This document shows, in pieces, positions 45,695-56,014 of a DNA stretch of 64,000 bases. The stretch is taken from contig SCFE01000117.1 of NCBI GenBank assembly GCA_004352715.1, positions 1,419,141 through 1,483,140 of the forward strand, given 5' to 3'. Below the pieces are notes generated by a model. The model had not been told where the DNA came from, did no database searches, and saw only the letters and a list, made by a program, of their open reading frames with translations. The position numbers and the translations under genes were made by a program. This DNA comes from Hofstenia miamia. Its lineage: Eukaryota > Xenacoelomorpha > Acoela. The first letter of the stretch is position 1. Each line of letters starts with the position of its first letter.

Positions 45695-46373
45695 TGTAGA
45701 ATCTTGGGTGAGCTCTGCTATTCAAGCTGTACTGAGAAATTCAAATGTTAACAAAGGTTGCAGAGAGTGACCTGAATTCTAGCAAAAGAAAGAACATTGG
45801 TGGTTCACTGATTCAATAAAGGAAAACAGAAACTATCCACCAATAATAGACTTGTTATTCCCTACACTTATATGTAGCCATAACCTAAGGGAACCATGAT
45901 TTGGGCTGCCATCTGTTAAGGAGCTAGTTGTTGCCCCAGACACAGCACAGTGTCTCCCAAATGGTTGCCAGATCTTAATCAAAATTTATTAAACTTAAAT
46001 CCATGAAGAATCTAAAAGGGTTAGTAATAATATTCAAAAGCAAATGATGTTGAAGTGAGAATAAATTTTATTGTGTGTTTGCTACAGGCTTCTCACATAT
46101 TTATAACAATCTTGTGAATTATTACCTGGTACTGGTATATGTTTACAAACTTCACATGAGTTCCCTCACAAAATTAAATGAGCAATAACACATAGAATGA
46201 ATTGAGGGGACAAATAATAAAATAATCAAATAACTGCACTCAAAAATGGAATAAATTGATACAAATAAATTGATAGCAACAATCACAACGTCACTATGAT
46301 GTAACACTAATTTTAGAGTGCCAAATAATCAAAAGAAATAAAATTCAAAATAGGGGCCCCAAGTGACTCTACA
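45695..46373 (-). repeat. 5' LTR of element D
   Basis: 679 bp; in element orientation it starts TGTAGAGTCACTTGGGGCCCC and ends AAGATTCTACA. It shares the first 17 bases and the last 8 with LTR B, so families B and D are related. Other copies of D are at 490-1081 and 49203-49488. Confidence 0.8.
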
Positions 46374-46539
46374 TTAACACTTGAACATATACTATTAATT
46401 CCCAAAAGCATGTAATTTATACAATGAATTATATGGAAAATGTTATTTTTAAAATTATAATGATTCATGCATTTTGATAATTGTTTGCTACATGTAGAAA
46501 GAATTGAAAAAAATATATGAAACAATGTTTTATTCCTTT

Positions 46540-47040
46540 AAAAAAGTTAATTATTTACAAAATTGTAATATGATGTGCCTTCTTTCACCTTGCATAAATA
46601 CTAAATCATCATCACAAAAGAGTTTTTTGTTTACCAAGTTTTTGTAATTCTTGCAAATTGCATCTCTATAGCATTTGGGTAGAAAAAAGTAGAATCTATT
46701 CTCAAATTTAACTTTTAATACACATCTGAATTTTGTTTTTAGCTGCACCACATCTGTGATTGTAAGCCAAACTTTCTTTGGTAAATCACTAGCTGAACAT
46801 GCACTTGCAAAGTTCCACTGTGAATTGACATTGTTTAAACACTGTAAAACATTATCCACATTGTCATGTGGTATAGAACTATTATTAATTGGTGGGTGTC
46901 TTCTCTTTTTCTAGTGATGATTCTTTTCTTTAATAGGTGTTGGCAGTGGGATTGACTCTTCCTTTAGAAGGTAATAGCTTTGAAAAGGGGTGGTGCATAA
47001 CTCATTGAAAAAGTGACCCAGTTGTTAGTGTTTCAATAGA
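46540..47040 (-). pseudogene. unknown ORF family, copy 1
   Basis: The 102-codon frame 46859-46551 reads MDNVLQCLNNVNSQWNFASA then LPKKVWLTITDVVQLKTKF and a Lys/Tyr-rich C-terminus (PKCYRDAICKNYKNLVNKK). It matches the 43160-43760 copy over about 40 residues. No known domain recognised. The reading continues with stops to about 47040 (HHPFSKLLPSKGR). Confidence 0.4.
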
Positions 47041-47044
47041 GATT

Positions 47045-47661
47045 GTGCTTTTAGGCTGAGTTTCTAGAGGAATGATTTCACAACAAGGAAAAATAATGAA
47101 TTTTTATTCAGCAATTTATAATGAATATATATAGAGGCTGCCCAATATGAATAAAATCATGTGATTTATAACTGAGGAAAGTAAATTAGTAGAAACACAC
47201 ATCATGTAAATAACCAAAGTAAGCTAATAATAAAATTAGTAAGCAAATACTGACAAGTGTGCATGCAGGTCTGCAAGAGGGCAGTGTACTTTGAAAACAA
47301 TATATAGTCTTTTACATGTAATTTAATATTCCTGAAACATGTTAAACATTGTACATAGACATTGTAAGAAGTTGAAATATATGGAAAATTAGTCATCAAA
47401 ACATAGTGTGAAAGTATGGGTGTTATAAAACATGTAATCTTAGTAATGTGTGGTATAGCAACATGTAAACCAAATAATGTGTTGTATATCAACATGTAAT
47501 ATAAATCAGTAAATCATTCACCCCATAAATGTCACAAAAATGATTAAGTAATTAAAACTCTCCTTGAAATCCATTAGTCAGGAAACTTAATAATCATAAG
47601 AGATGATGATGTTAACTATAGGGCACCAGTCTGCATTAATCACTAAAGGTATTACATCTAT
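47045..47661. other. interval without recognised features
   Basis: AT-rich, no homologous blocks to neighbouring repeats noticed. Confidence 0.5.
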
Positions 47662-48589
47662 TGTAGAGTCACTTGGGGACTTTTGTCGATTTTATTCTTT
47701 AGGAATTATTCTGTATTTTTATTTCACTATGACATCAGCCTTAATTTTGATCTCAGGTTGCTGTTGTTAATTTGATGTCCCCTTGGTGGTGCTTATTAGT
47801 ATTGCTCAAATTGAATTTACAAGGGAAAATATATTGATCATGTTTAAGCTACATAGATGACTGATTTTGTAAACAAAGGCAGGTAATAACTAAACTTTTG
47901 TATAAAACCTGAGAGAACTGTAGTGATAGCTTAATAGATTTTATCTACTCTCAACTGCTGTCTTTACCATTGTATTTTTTATTTATATTTTATCTAGATG
48001 AAAACTATTGCTTAAGATCAGCAACAATTTGGGAGTGCTTTCACTAGCATGGGGCGACAAGTTGCTTCTGGAGGTCTGTTGATTATCCAGTCTGAATTGT
48101 GGACCCACTAAGTTACATATACAGTTATGTATAGGGAAATAATAAACCTCTCATTTGTAGTTCAACAAGTACAAGCACTTATACAACCTAACACTGTGAT
48201 AATACCATGCTGTTGGCTAGCATGAATATCTGGCAATTACAGATTATTTAATAGTGAGCTTAGAGATAACAATGAAAATGAGAATCTGTATATTTTGATG
48301 TGAGATAGAAATTAAACAAGTGAGACAAATAGGGTAGCACCAGTCAATAGGTTAAGCACTTTACTTTTGGATGCTCTGCTTTGGCTGGAAGCCATAGGAA
48401 TTGGTCATCTTGGATCTTACCTAAAGTAGTTTTGTTACTTGGATGAATTACCAATGTTACATCTATAAGTTATAAGTTCTATGTTATTCTGTTTCTTGAA
48501 ATCATGGCTGTATTGTAAACGCTATTTAAACCTTTTGCAGAGTCAATTAAGTTTCTAGTTAAGTTTCCCTACCAGCCCACGATTCTACA
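47662..48589 (+). mobile_element. LTR of family B, copy 1 of a duplicated unit
   Basis: It starts TGTAGAGTCACTTGGGG and ends ATTCTACA. The left flank (ctat) does not match the right flank (atat), in contrast to the twin copy at 49668-50598. Confidence 0.85.
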
Positions 48590-49140
48590 ATATGTCATTA
48601 ATTTAAAAGAGCAAATTGTCAGTGATTACCACCATAGGTTGTTAATATCAATTCCTGAAGCTATTTGGCTGGCTAAGATATCAACAGCTTTAGACATTTG
48701 ATATAAGAGTTTGTCATGTTTCTCCAGTAAGGATGAAAAATTTAATTCCTGGGAATTGTTGAATACACTTTGCCCAAAAATTACAACATTGTCTGAGGAG
48801 CCTGCAGAAAAAACATTTATATCATGAATGGGAAATGGACAACAGTTTTGACAGTGATAACACCACTGCTTTTCCAGATGAAAATACGTCATTTTGTCAA
48901 GTGCCTGAGCAATATAAAGTTATTTCTCAGGATGTAAGCACCAATCCTTTTGCTTAGTGGCAATCAAACCAAAACAGATTTCCATATCTTTTGAATGTTG
49001 CAAAATCTATTCTGCAAACACCAGCAACTAGTGTTCCAGCTGAAAGATTGTTTCATCATATCTAAAAGACAAAATGCCATATCATATGCAAATAACATTT
49101 TGTGTGGTATTTAAGATTGGGCAGCTAAAAATGGAATTTT
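48590..49140 (+). pseudogene. hAT transposase C-terminus, duplicate 1
   Basis: Plus-strand reading VINLKEQIVSDYHHRL, WLAKISTALDI, then in another frame RFPYLLNVAKSILQTPATSV and PAERLF: the ZBED-type hAT dimerisation domain (hATC; IPATSVPSERLF). Stops interrupt. Nearly identical to 50599-51150. The 267-base frame on the opposite strand (48892-48626) is a shadow of this. Confidence 0.7.
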
Positions 49141-49202
49141 ATTTTTTTCAAATAAAATCTTCCAAGTTTTGATTTTACAATATCTATGTGTATATTCATG
49201 TA

Positions 49203-49488
49203 TGAAAACAGCATAGTATATTTGAGGTGTGTTCTAATTGGTGCATGTTCAATCAATAGATGTTGTAGTTCTTTTATTCCCTATGCCTATATGTAGCCTT
49301 AAAGTGACCACAATATGGGCTCACATCTGTCAAGGAGTGAGTTATAACCCCAGGCACAGTGGAGTTCCTCCCACATTATTGCTGCATGTTACAGTTTCAT
49401 TATTATAAAATTCATACCAGAGCTAAAATGGTTAGTAAGATAATTATAATAGAAAAAGCAAATGGTATCCAGTGAGAATGCATTTGAT
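49203..49488 (-). mobile_element. LTR D fragment
   Basis: catagtatatttgaggtgtg... tattccctatgcctatatgt... and the following 180 bp match the LTRs at 490-1081 and 45695-46373. The first 109 bp recur at 51214-51320. Confidence 0.65.
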
Positions 49489-49489
49489 G

Positions 49490-51125
49490 CTGATTCCCTC
49501 ATATGATATCTGATTCAGATTACTCCAAAATTAAATATGTTCTTGAACCATGTGAAAATGTGTTGAAATTGTTAGGCTATGAAACTCAGGATACATCTTC
49601 CATTATTTTCCCATCTCTGTCAATGTTATGATTTTCACTCAAACCACAAGAAGACAACCCAACATATTGTAGAGTTGCTCAGGGACTTTTATCGATTTTA
49701 TACTTTAGGAATTATTCTGTATTTTTACGTCACTATGACGTCAGCCTTAATTTTGATCTCAGGTTGTTGCTGTTGTTAATTTGATGTCCCCTCAGTGGTG
49801 CTTATTAGTATTGCTCAAATTGAATTTACAAGGGAAAATATATTGATCATGTTTAAGCTATGTAGACAACTGATTTTGTAAACAAAGGCAGGTAATAACT
49901 AAACTTTTGTATAAAACCTGAAAGAACTGTAGTGATAGCTTAATAGATTTTATCTACTCTCAACTGCTGTCTTTACCATTGTATTTTTTATTTATATTTT
50001 ATCTAGATGAAAACTATTGCTTAAGATCAGCAACAATTTGGGAGTGCTTTCACTAGCACAAGGCGACAAGTTGCTTCTGGAGGTCTGTTGATTATCCAGT
50101 CTGAATTGTGGATCCATTAAGTTATGTCTACAGTTATGTATAGGGAAATAATAAACCTTTCATTCATAATTCAACAAGTACATGCACTTATACAACCTAA
50201 CACTGTGATAATACCATGCTGTTGGCTAGCATGAATATCTGGCAATTACAGATTATTTAATAGTGAGCTAAGAGATAACAATGAAAATGAGATCCTGTAT
50301 TTTTTTATGTGAGATAGAAATTAAAAAAGTGAGACAAATATGGTAGCACCAGTCAATAGGTTAAGCACTTTACTTTTGGATGCTCTGCTTTGGCTGGAAG
50401 CCATAGGAATTGGTCATCTTGGATCTTACCTAAAGTAGTTTTGTTACTTGGATGAATTACCAATGTTACATCTATAAGTTATAAGTTCTATGTTATACTG
50501 TTTCTTGAAATCATGGCTGTATTGTAAACGCTATTTAAACCTTTTGCAGAGTCAATTAAGTTTCTAGTTAAGTTTCCCTACCAGCCCACGATTCTACAAT
50601 ATGTCATTAATTTAAAAGAGCAAATTGTCAGTGATTACCACCATAGGTTGTTAATATCAATTCCTGAAGCTATTTGGCTGGCTAAGATATCAACAGCTTT
50701 AGACATTTGATATAAGAGTTTGTCATGTTTCTCCAGTAAGGATGAAAAATTTAATTCCTGGGAATTGTTGAATACACTTTGCCCAAAAATTACAACATTG
50801 TCTGAGGAGCCTGCAGAAAAAACATTTATATCATGAATGGGAAATGGACAACAGTTTTGACAGTGATAACACCACTGCTTTTCCAGATGAAAATACGTCA
50901 TTTTGTCAAGTGCCTGAGCAATATAAAGTTATTTCTCAGGATGTAAGCACCAATCCTTTTGCTTAGTGGCAATCAAACCAAAACAGATTTCCATATCTTT
51001 TGAATGTTGCAAAATCTATTCTGCAAACACCAGCAACTAGTGTTCCAGCTGAAAGATTGTTTCATCATATCTAAAAGACAAAATGCCATATCATATGCAA
51101 ATAACATTTTGTGTGGTCTTTAAGA
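49490..51125 (+). pseudogene. hAT transposase interrupted by a solo LTR
   Basis: The reading KIKYVLEPCENVLKLLGYE, SIIFPSLSVL, SLKPQEDNPTY ends at 49667. It continues after LTR 49668-50598 as VINLKEQIVSDYHHRL and PATSVPAERLF. Without the LTR and one copy of the 4-bp duplication, the two halves join in frame (NPTY then VINL). Order and motifs match the last third of ZBED-type hAT transposases. Further stops (after SVL and others) make it a pseudogene. Confidence 0.7.
49668..50598 (+). mobile_element. solo LTR, family B, ATAT target duplication
   Basis: It starts TGTAGAGTTGCTCAGGG and ends CACGATTCTACA. Flanks are ATAT at 49664-49667 and ATAT at 50599-50602. About 98% like 47662-48589 by eye. 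Confidence 0.9.
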
Positions 51126-51213
51126 TTGGGCAGCTAAAAATGGAATTTTATTTTTTTCAAATAAAATCTTCCAAGTTTTGATTTTACAATATCTATGTGT
51201 ATATTCATGTATG

Positions 51214-51320
51214 ACAACAGCATAGTATATTTGAGGTGTGTTCTAATTGGTGCATGTTCAATCAATAGATGTTGTAGTTCTTTTATTCCCTATGCCTATA
51301 TATAGCCTTAAAGTGACCAC
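51214..51320 (-). mobile_element. LTR D fragment, second copy
   Basis: The same 109 bases as 49203-49311; it then stops abruptly at the 5' end of element C. Confidence 0.6.
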
Positions 51321-52650
51321 ATAACTGTTTAATCTTGTTGTTTTCTTTCAATGGTTTGGCTGTTAGTTGGTTTTCATTTTGGTGCATATCAGCTGGGATA
51401 GTTGTTTCCCCTTATTACTGTAAGACATAATAGTTAGTAAGCTAATGATGTATTCAATAAGAAATTCGTCACCATTGAAGGATGGAAATTAAGCCATTAG
51501 TGCGTCTTACTTGGCTGATGTCAATTGTTAAATTTCTTGTTTGTTTTTCTTTTACGAGTGCTTTAATACGTTGGATTTATTACCAAATACCGCCATGTTC
51601 ATTTTCCCCAATTTGGTCTGTTAGTTATTGTTACCTCTTTAAGTAGCATTTTGCTTCTGTGTGTGTGGAAGTGCTCCCCACTGTCAGTTTTGGAAATTAT
51701 TGTTTTGCTCTCTAAGTTATAATGGATTCTAGTCATACTGTTACTTACTCTCCTACTTTTGGGACTTCTCCAATTCAGAGTGTCCCCTGTGCAAGCATTG
51801 ATAACCAGGACATTACCCCTTGTACCATTGGATCATTACTTAATTTTTCCCAACCTTCTTCTCCCACTCCAATCACACAAAGGATGAATCAGAATGCCAC
51901 TACCATCCTGTAGAGTGATGCAAGTGCAATGAGCCCATCATATCATCAAAATATGTGACGTGTTTTAAACTCTCAGAATGCTCCTCCAATTCCCATGCAT
52001 CCTCACAGTTATGTTAGAGGTAATGATCAGTCAACACCCCAGCTTGATGTGCACCTCACAGAAATTGATCATTTGAAGGAGGCATTATCACAACAGCTCT
52101 GAGGATGGAAAGCAAACCCCAAGTGGAGTCTCTCCAAGCCAAAATCAACACACAACACGTGGCCTACCAGCGAATGGAATGACAAATGCTGGAGTCAACA
52201 ATTGCCCTGGAATTGCAAATTCACGAATTGAAGGGTGCTGTCAACAACTCACATTGCCAAGAGGATGCGTTGTCTAATAGAGTTATGTTTAAATCAAAGC
52301 TCTCTGGATCCTTCCAGTGCAAAACTCATCAATGCTTCGGGAAACCCTCTTTCTCTTAAAGGGAAGTTATGGGACACTTCAATAAAAATCCACGCTGAAC
52401 CATTTGAAGTGGATCTTCTAGTAATCAACATGTCAAATCATCACCTCCCGTATGATCTCTTGCTGTGAAATGATTTCTTGGAAAGAAACTCGTGTGTAAT
52501 TGATTTTAAAAATAATACCATCACTATCAAAGACCAGGGAGCTACTCAACTAGCTACTATTCCTGAGAGAGAAGTCATCTTTAATTTGGAAGAACCCATA
52601 TCAATTGAACCCAAGCATTGGACTTGAGTTGCCGTATCCTCTGNCCTTGG
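51321..52650 (+). mobile_element. Gypsy copy C, internally deleted relative of B
   Basis: The leader resembles element B (atatcagctgggatagttg against gtcagctgggatagttg). The gag N-terminus starts at ATG 51722 (MDSSHTVTYSPTFGTSPIQ). The reading then jumps at about 52245 from the gag coiled coil (LELQIHELKGAVNN) to protease sequence (AKLINASGNPLSLKGKL, LPYDLLL, IDFKNNTITIKDQ). Capsid, zinc knuckle and protease active site are deleted. It ends at about 52650, before RT. No LTR is directly attached. Confidence 0.75.
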
Positions 52651-52854
52651 TGAGCTGCTCTAGGTCAAGGTGTATGACCTCATTGGGGAACTCTGTTATC
52701 ATGTTCTTGTGTTCAGCTTACTGTTCCAGGAAATGATGATCATTCTGTAGTAACATGCTTCACAATTGTCAAAGACATCCAACATGTAGATCTCATGCTG
52801 ATCATGACATATCTGGAATTAAAGGTCACCTCAGTCAGTATAAATCCAAGGTGC

Positions 52855-55030
52855 ACTCACTTGTGACACAATTCGACTTAAACTCTATCTTGCAAAAGTG
52901 TTCCACTTGTTCACAACCTGACTTGTTTCTAGCTGCTTACTTAATGTTACTTGTAGCCATTACTGAAATATACTGGCTTTAATAAATGTATTAATATCAA
53001 GCAGTTTCCTAACCTACATTTATAAGTTGATACATGTTCAGTCACTTTATCTGTCATTTATAGGTCACTAATTTGGATCTAATATATTATTAATAGGTTT
53101 TGGTTATCCAACCATTTGTTCAAAGTTAATTATTTTAATACATGTATTAAATGATTGCTAGTCAGCTAATCAAGAGAAAAACTCCTACACATAACTTATG
53201 TGCACTTTCATGGTCTGGCACAGGGACCCTTGAATCATTCTCTATGATGGATCCAGACCACTACTAAACACCACTCAATTAGCTCAACATCATATTAAAT
53301 AATCAAACTCTTATAGTAGAACAAAATATCTTTATCAATTGCATACAGTATTTAATTTGTATTTATAGTAATTCCAGGAAAGTACCTGTTGATTTCAAAT
53401 TTAAACTTTTCGTCTGCCAAGATGGCAGCTAAATGTAGCATCATCCCAAAAAGAATAGCTGCAACAAACAAAGGATTAACATCAAACAATTAGAGTGATT
53501 AAATATAATCAAAAATATGATTGTAAAATTTAGTTAATTATTCTATTCATTTTGTAAGATGCAACCAAGCTACAATATTGTGCAAATTAAGAGAAATATG
53601 TTAGCTGATTAAGTAACATTTGACAAATTGCAATGAGCGAAATTATGCTTACGTATGAACAGCCATATTGGCAGAAGAATTATTTGAAATTCAAAATCAG
53701 CAGCTACTTTAGAATTTTTAAATAAATAGCTTTGAATTTAANNNNNNNNNNNNNNNNNNNNNNNNNNNNNNNNNNNNNNNNNNNNNNNNNNNNNNNNNNN
53801 NNNNNNNNNNNNNNNNNNNNNNNNNNNNNNNNNNNNNNNNNNNNNNNNNNNNNNNNNNNNNNNNNNNNNNNNNNNNNNNNNNNNNNNNNNNNNNNNNNNN
53901 NNNNNNNNNNNNNNNNNNNNNNNNNNNNNNNNNNNNNNNNNNNNNNNNNNNNNNNNNNNNNNNNNNNNNNNNNNNNNNNNNNNNNNNNNNNNNNNNNNNN
54001 NNNNNNNNNNNNNNNNNNNNNNNNNNNTTAATAAAATGTGCAGCTAGGCAAGTTGTGTTGAGTAGTGGCTGGATTCCATCATGGGATCAATTCGAAGGGT
54101 CCTTGTGCCAGTCACGAAACCACACTTATGTTATGGTTAGGAGTTTTTTTATTCTTGCCTAGTCTGACTATTGATCTATACAAATAATTAATGCTTGAAA
54201 CGACTGGATAGTCAAACCCTAGGAATATATATATTCTTAATAGTAGGAGACTAGACTATAATTGGCTGAATAAATGACTTTACATGTAGTACTATTAAAT
54301 GTAAGTATAGGAAACTTCAATCTTATTAGTTAGATTACAAAGCCAATAGTTTTATGGTAATGGCTACCTTAATATTATGTAAATGCAGTTAGTGTCAATG
54401 CCCATTGCTTTACTTAATCAAATCAACAAACACTTTACAAAATTGAGTTTAAGTCAGTTACAACTTGACTTGAGTGCACACACTGAGCTAAAGTAAGGTA
54501 CACAAAATTAGTTCCAGTTGAGCTGAGATGGTGCAGTGGATTCAGTCATCATTCATGAAGGAGGGGAACTGTGTTGTGGAGATCAGCTTTGGGCAGTAGC
54601 CCACAGAAGAACTGAAGAGGAAACATCACACGGCTCCATCACCTAAACAGTGATAATTAATATTCAATTAACTTAACAAGTTAACTAAAAAGGAAAAGTT
54701 TTGTGGTTCAATAACTTAGTAACTCCTCCCCCACAATTTACTGAGTGATAATTATCGACAATAATACATGGTGCAAATAGGCCAGGTGGATGATGTTACA
54801 TAAAAATAATGGAAGTGATTTCACCCCCTCATTACGCCAAAATTATTATTATCAACTGATACTAATCTCTTATTTTTGACACATATTGTTTCTTGGTTGC
54901 ATAATACAAATAAATCTAAATTAATCTAATTGATCTAAATACAATATTTCTAATCATTGTTTCTTTGATCTTATTCTTGCTTTGCTCAACATTTGCAGAT
55001 TATTTTTGATTTTATTTGGATGAATCTACA
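52855..55030 (-). mobile_element. LTR of family A, interrupted by a nested LTR
   Basis: cacaattcgacttaaactct onward matches the LTR of element A from about 3067. It breaks at 53433 and continues at 54801-55030, ending gatgaatctaca. The 5' quarter is missing. 52655-52854 holds nothing recognised. Confidence 0.8.
53434..54800 (+). mobile_element. nested inverted LTR A with TAAA duplication and gap
   Basis: It starts TGTAGCATCATCC at 53434 and ends GGATGATGTTACA at 54800. Flanks are taaa (53430-53433) and taaa (54801-54804). Removing the insert and one taaa restores gcagctaaaaataatgg as in 13860. Ns occupy 53742-54027. Confidence 0.9.
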
Positions 55031-56014
55031 CTCAATCTAGTGAGCAATGATACTTGATCAATCTTCAAAAAAATTCTGTAACCATGCAAGAGTGCTATTT
55101 TTGGTTTGTGCCTAATAGAGGTTACTGAGTAGGAAGTAGCAAAATTTGCAGAGAGATTTGACCAGGGCATGCATCTCAATATTGGTGGCCTCATAGTTCT
55201 CTTCAAGTGCCCAGAGCTTGCAGCTAAATTATTGTACAAGGAGTTACTTTCCATCATGCCATGACTTTACATGCTGTTTATTGCCACTGTGCTATCATCA
55301 TAATCTACTATGAATTCCAAATTGTAATTAGGAGTGTTGTACTAAATTTATGTGAAAATCCTTTGAGTGAATTAGAAAATCTTCAAAGGCATTTCAATGT
55401 TTTCAAAATCTATGATTGTCAACTTTATCTCTAGTTACATTTATAAATATTTACATTTACATTATCTAAACAATAACTATCAGAAAATTCTTTGCAGCTT
55501 AAACTATCCAGCTTACAAAGAAACAATTAATGGCAGCATCATATTTCTGCAACAACTTTCAAAAAAATACCCATAATTTTTATTATTATTAAGTATGCCT
55601 TACATATTTAAAAAAAATATCAATAAGTTAATTTATAATTCATAATGACTTTCCCATCCTCATTACTTTGTTGGGCTTGATTTATTCCCCCCTCCCCCCT
55701 CTCACAACAATTAAAAATGAATAATATTAAATTATCCCTTAACTCATTTATTACATCATATGATGTAATACACAAATGTGGAAACTAATTGTTGAAGTTT
55801 GGTGATTAACTAAACTGCTGTTTTCTATAAATTTCTTCTTCAACACAGCAAGTTCCCATCAGAAACTAAATTTCTCAAAAATATTCAAATTGAATTTTAA
55901 ACAAGAATTGATATGAATTTTAAATTTTTAGAAAAAGCTATTCTATGTAATTATGTATTTTAAGGTTTTTTCACAAAGGGACGTTTGTGATTTCTGAGGG
56001 CAGGTTACAGAAAG
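55031..56014. other. region upstream of the ATP synthase gene
   Basis: No gene recognised. A polypyrimidine/C-rich stretch cccccctccccc lies near 55687. The 5' UTR of the gamma gene must lie in the last part; no TATA box stands out. Confidence 0.5.

Larger units (their letters stand above)
44405..46373 (-). mobile_element. LTR element D with ORF3-like gene, no gag-pol seen
   Basis: In transcription order: 5' LTR 46373-45695, tRNA-Trp-type primer site, about 105 bp of leader, then an ORF related to ORF3 of element A. No gag, protease, RT or integrase is visible, and no 3' LTR is found to the left. Either the body was deleted between leader and ORF, or it is a non-autonomous derivative that carries mainly this gene. 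Confidence 0.6.

Noticed and set aside
48626-48892. 88-codon ORF on the minus strand, repeated identically at 50635-50901
   Set aside because: The opposite strand carries a hAT transposase with recognisable domains; the repeat comes from the 1.65-kb duplication.
53732-54031. 99-codon ORF
   Set aside because: It consists of Ns only.
55012-55257. 81-codon minus-strand ORF after the outer LTR
   Set aside because: No similarity or coding signature seen; it overlaps the LTR end.
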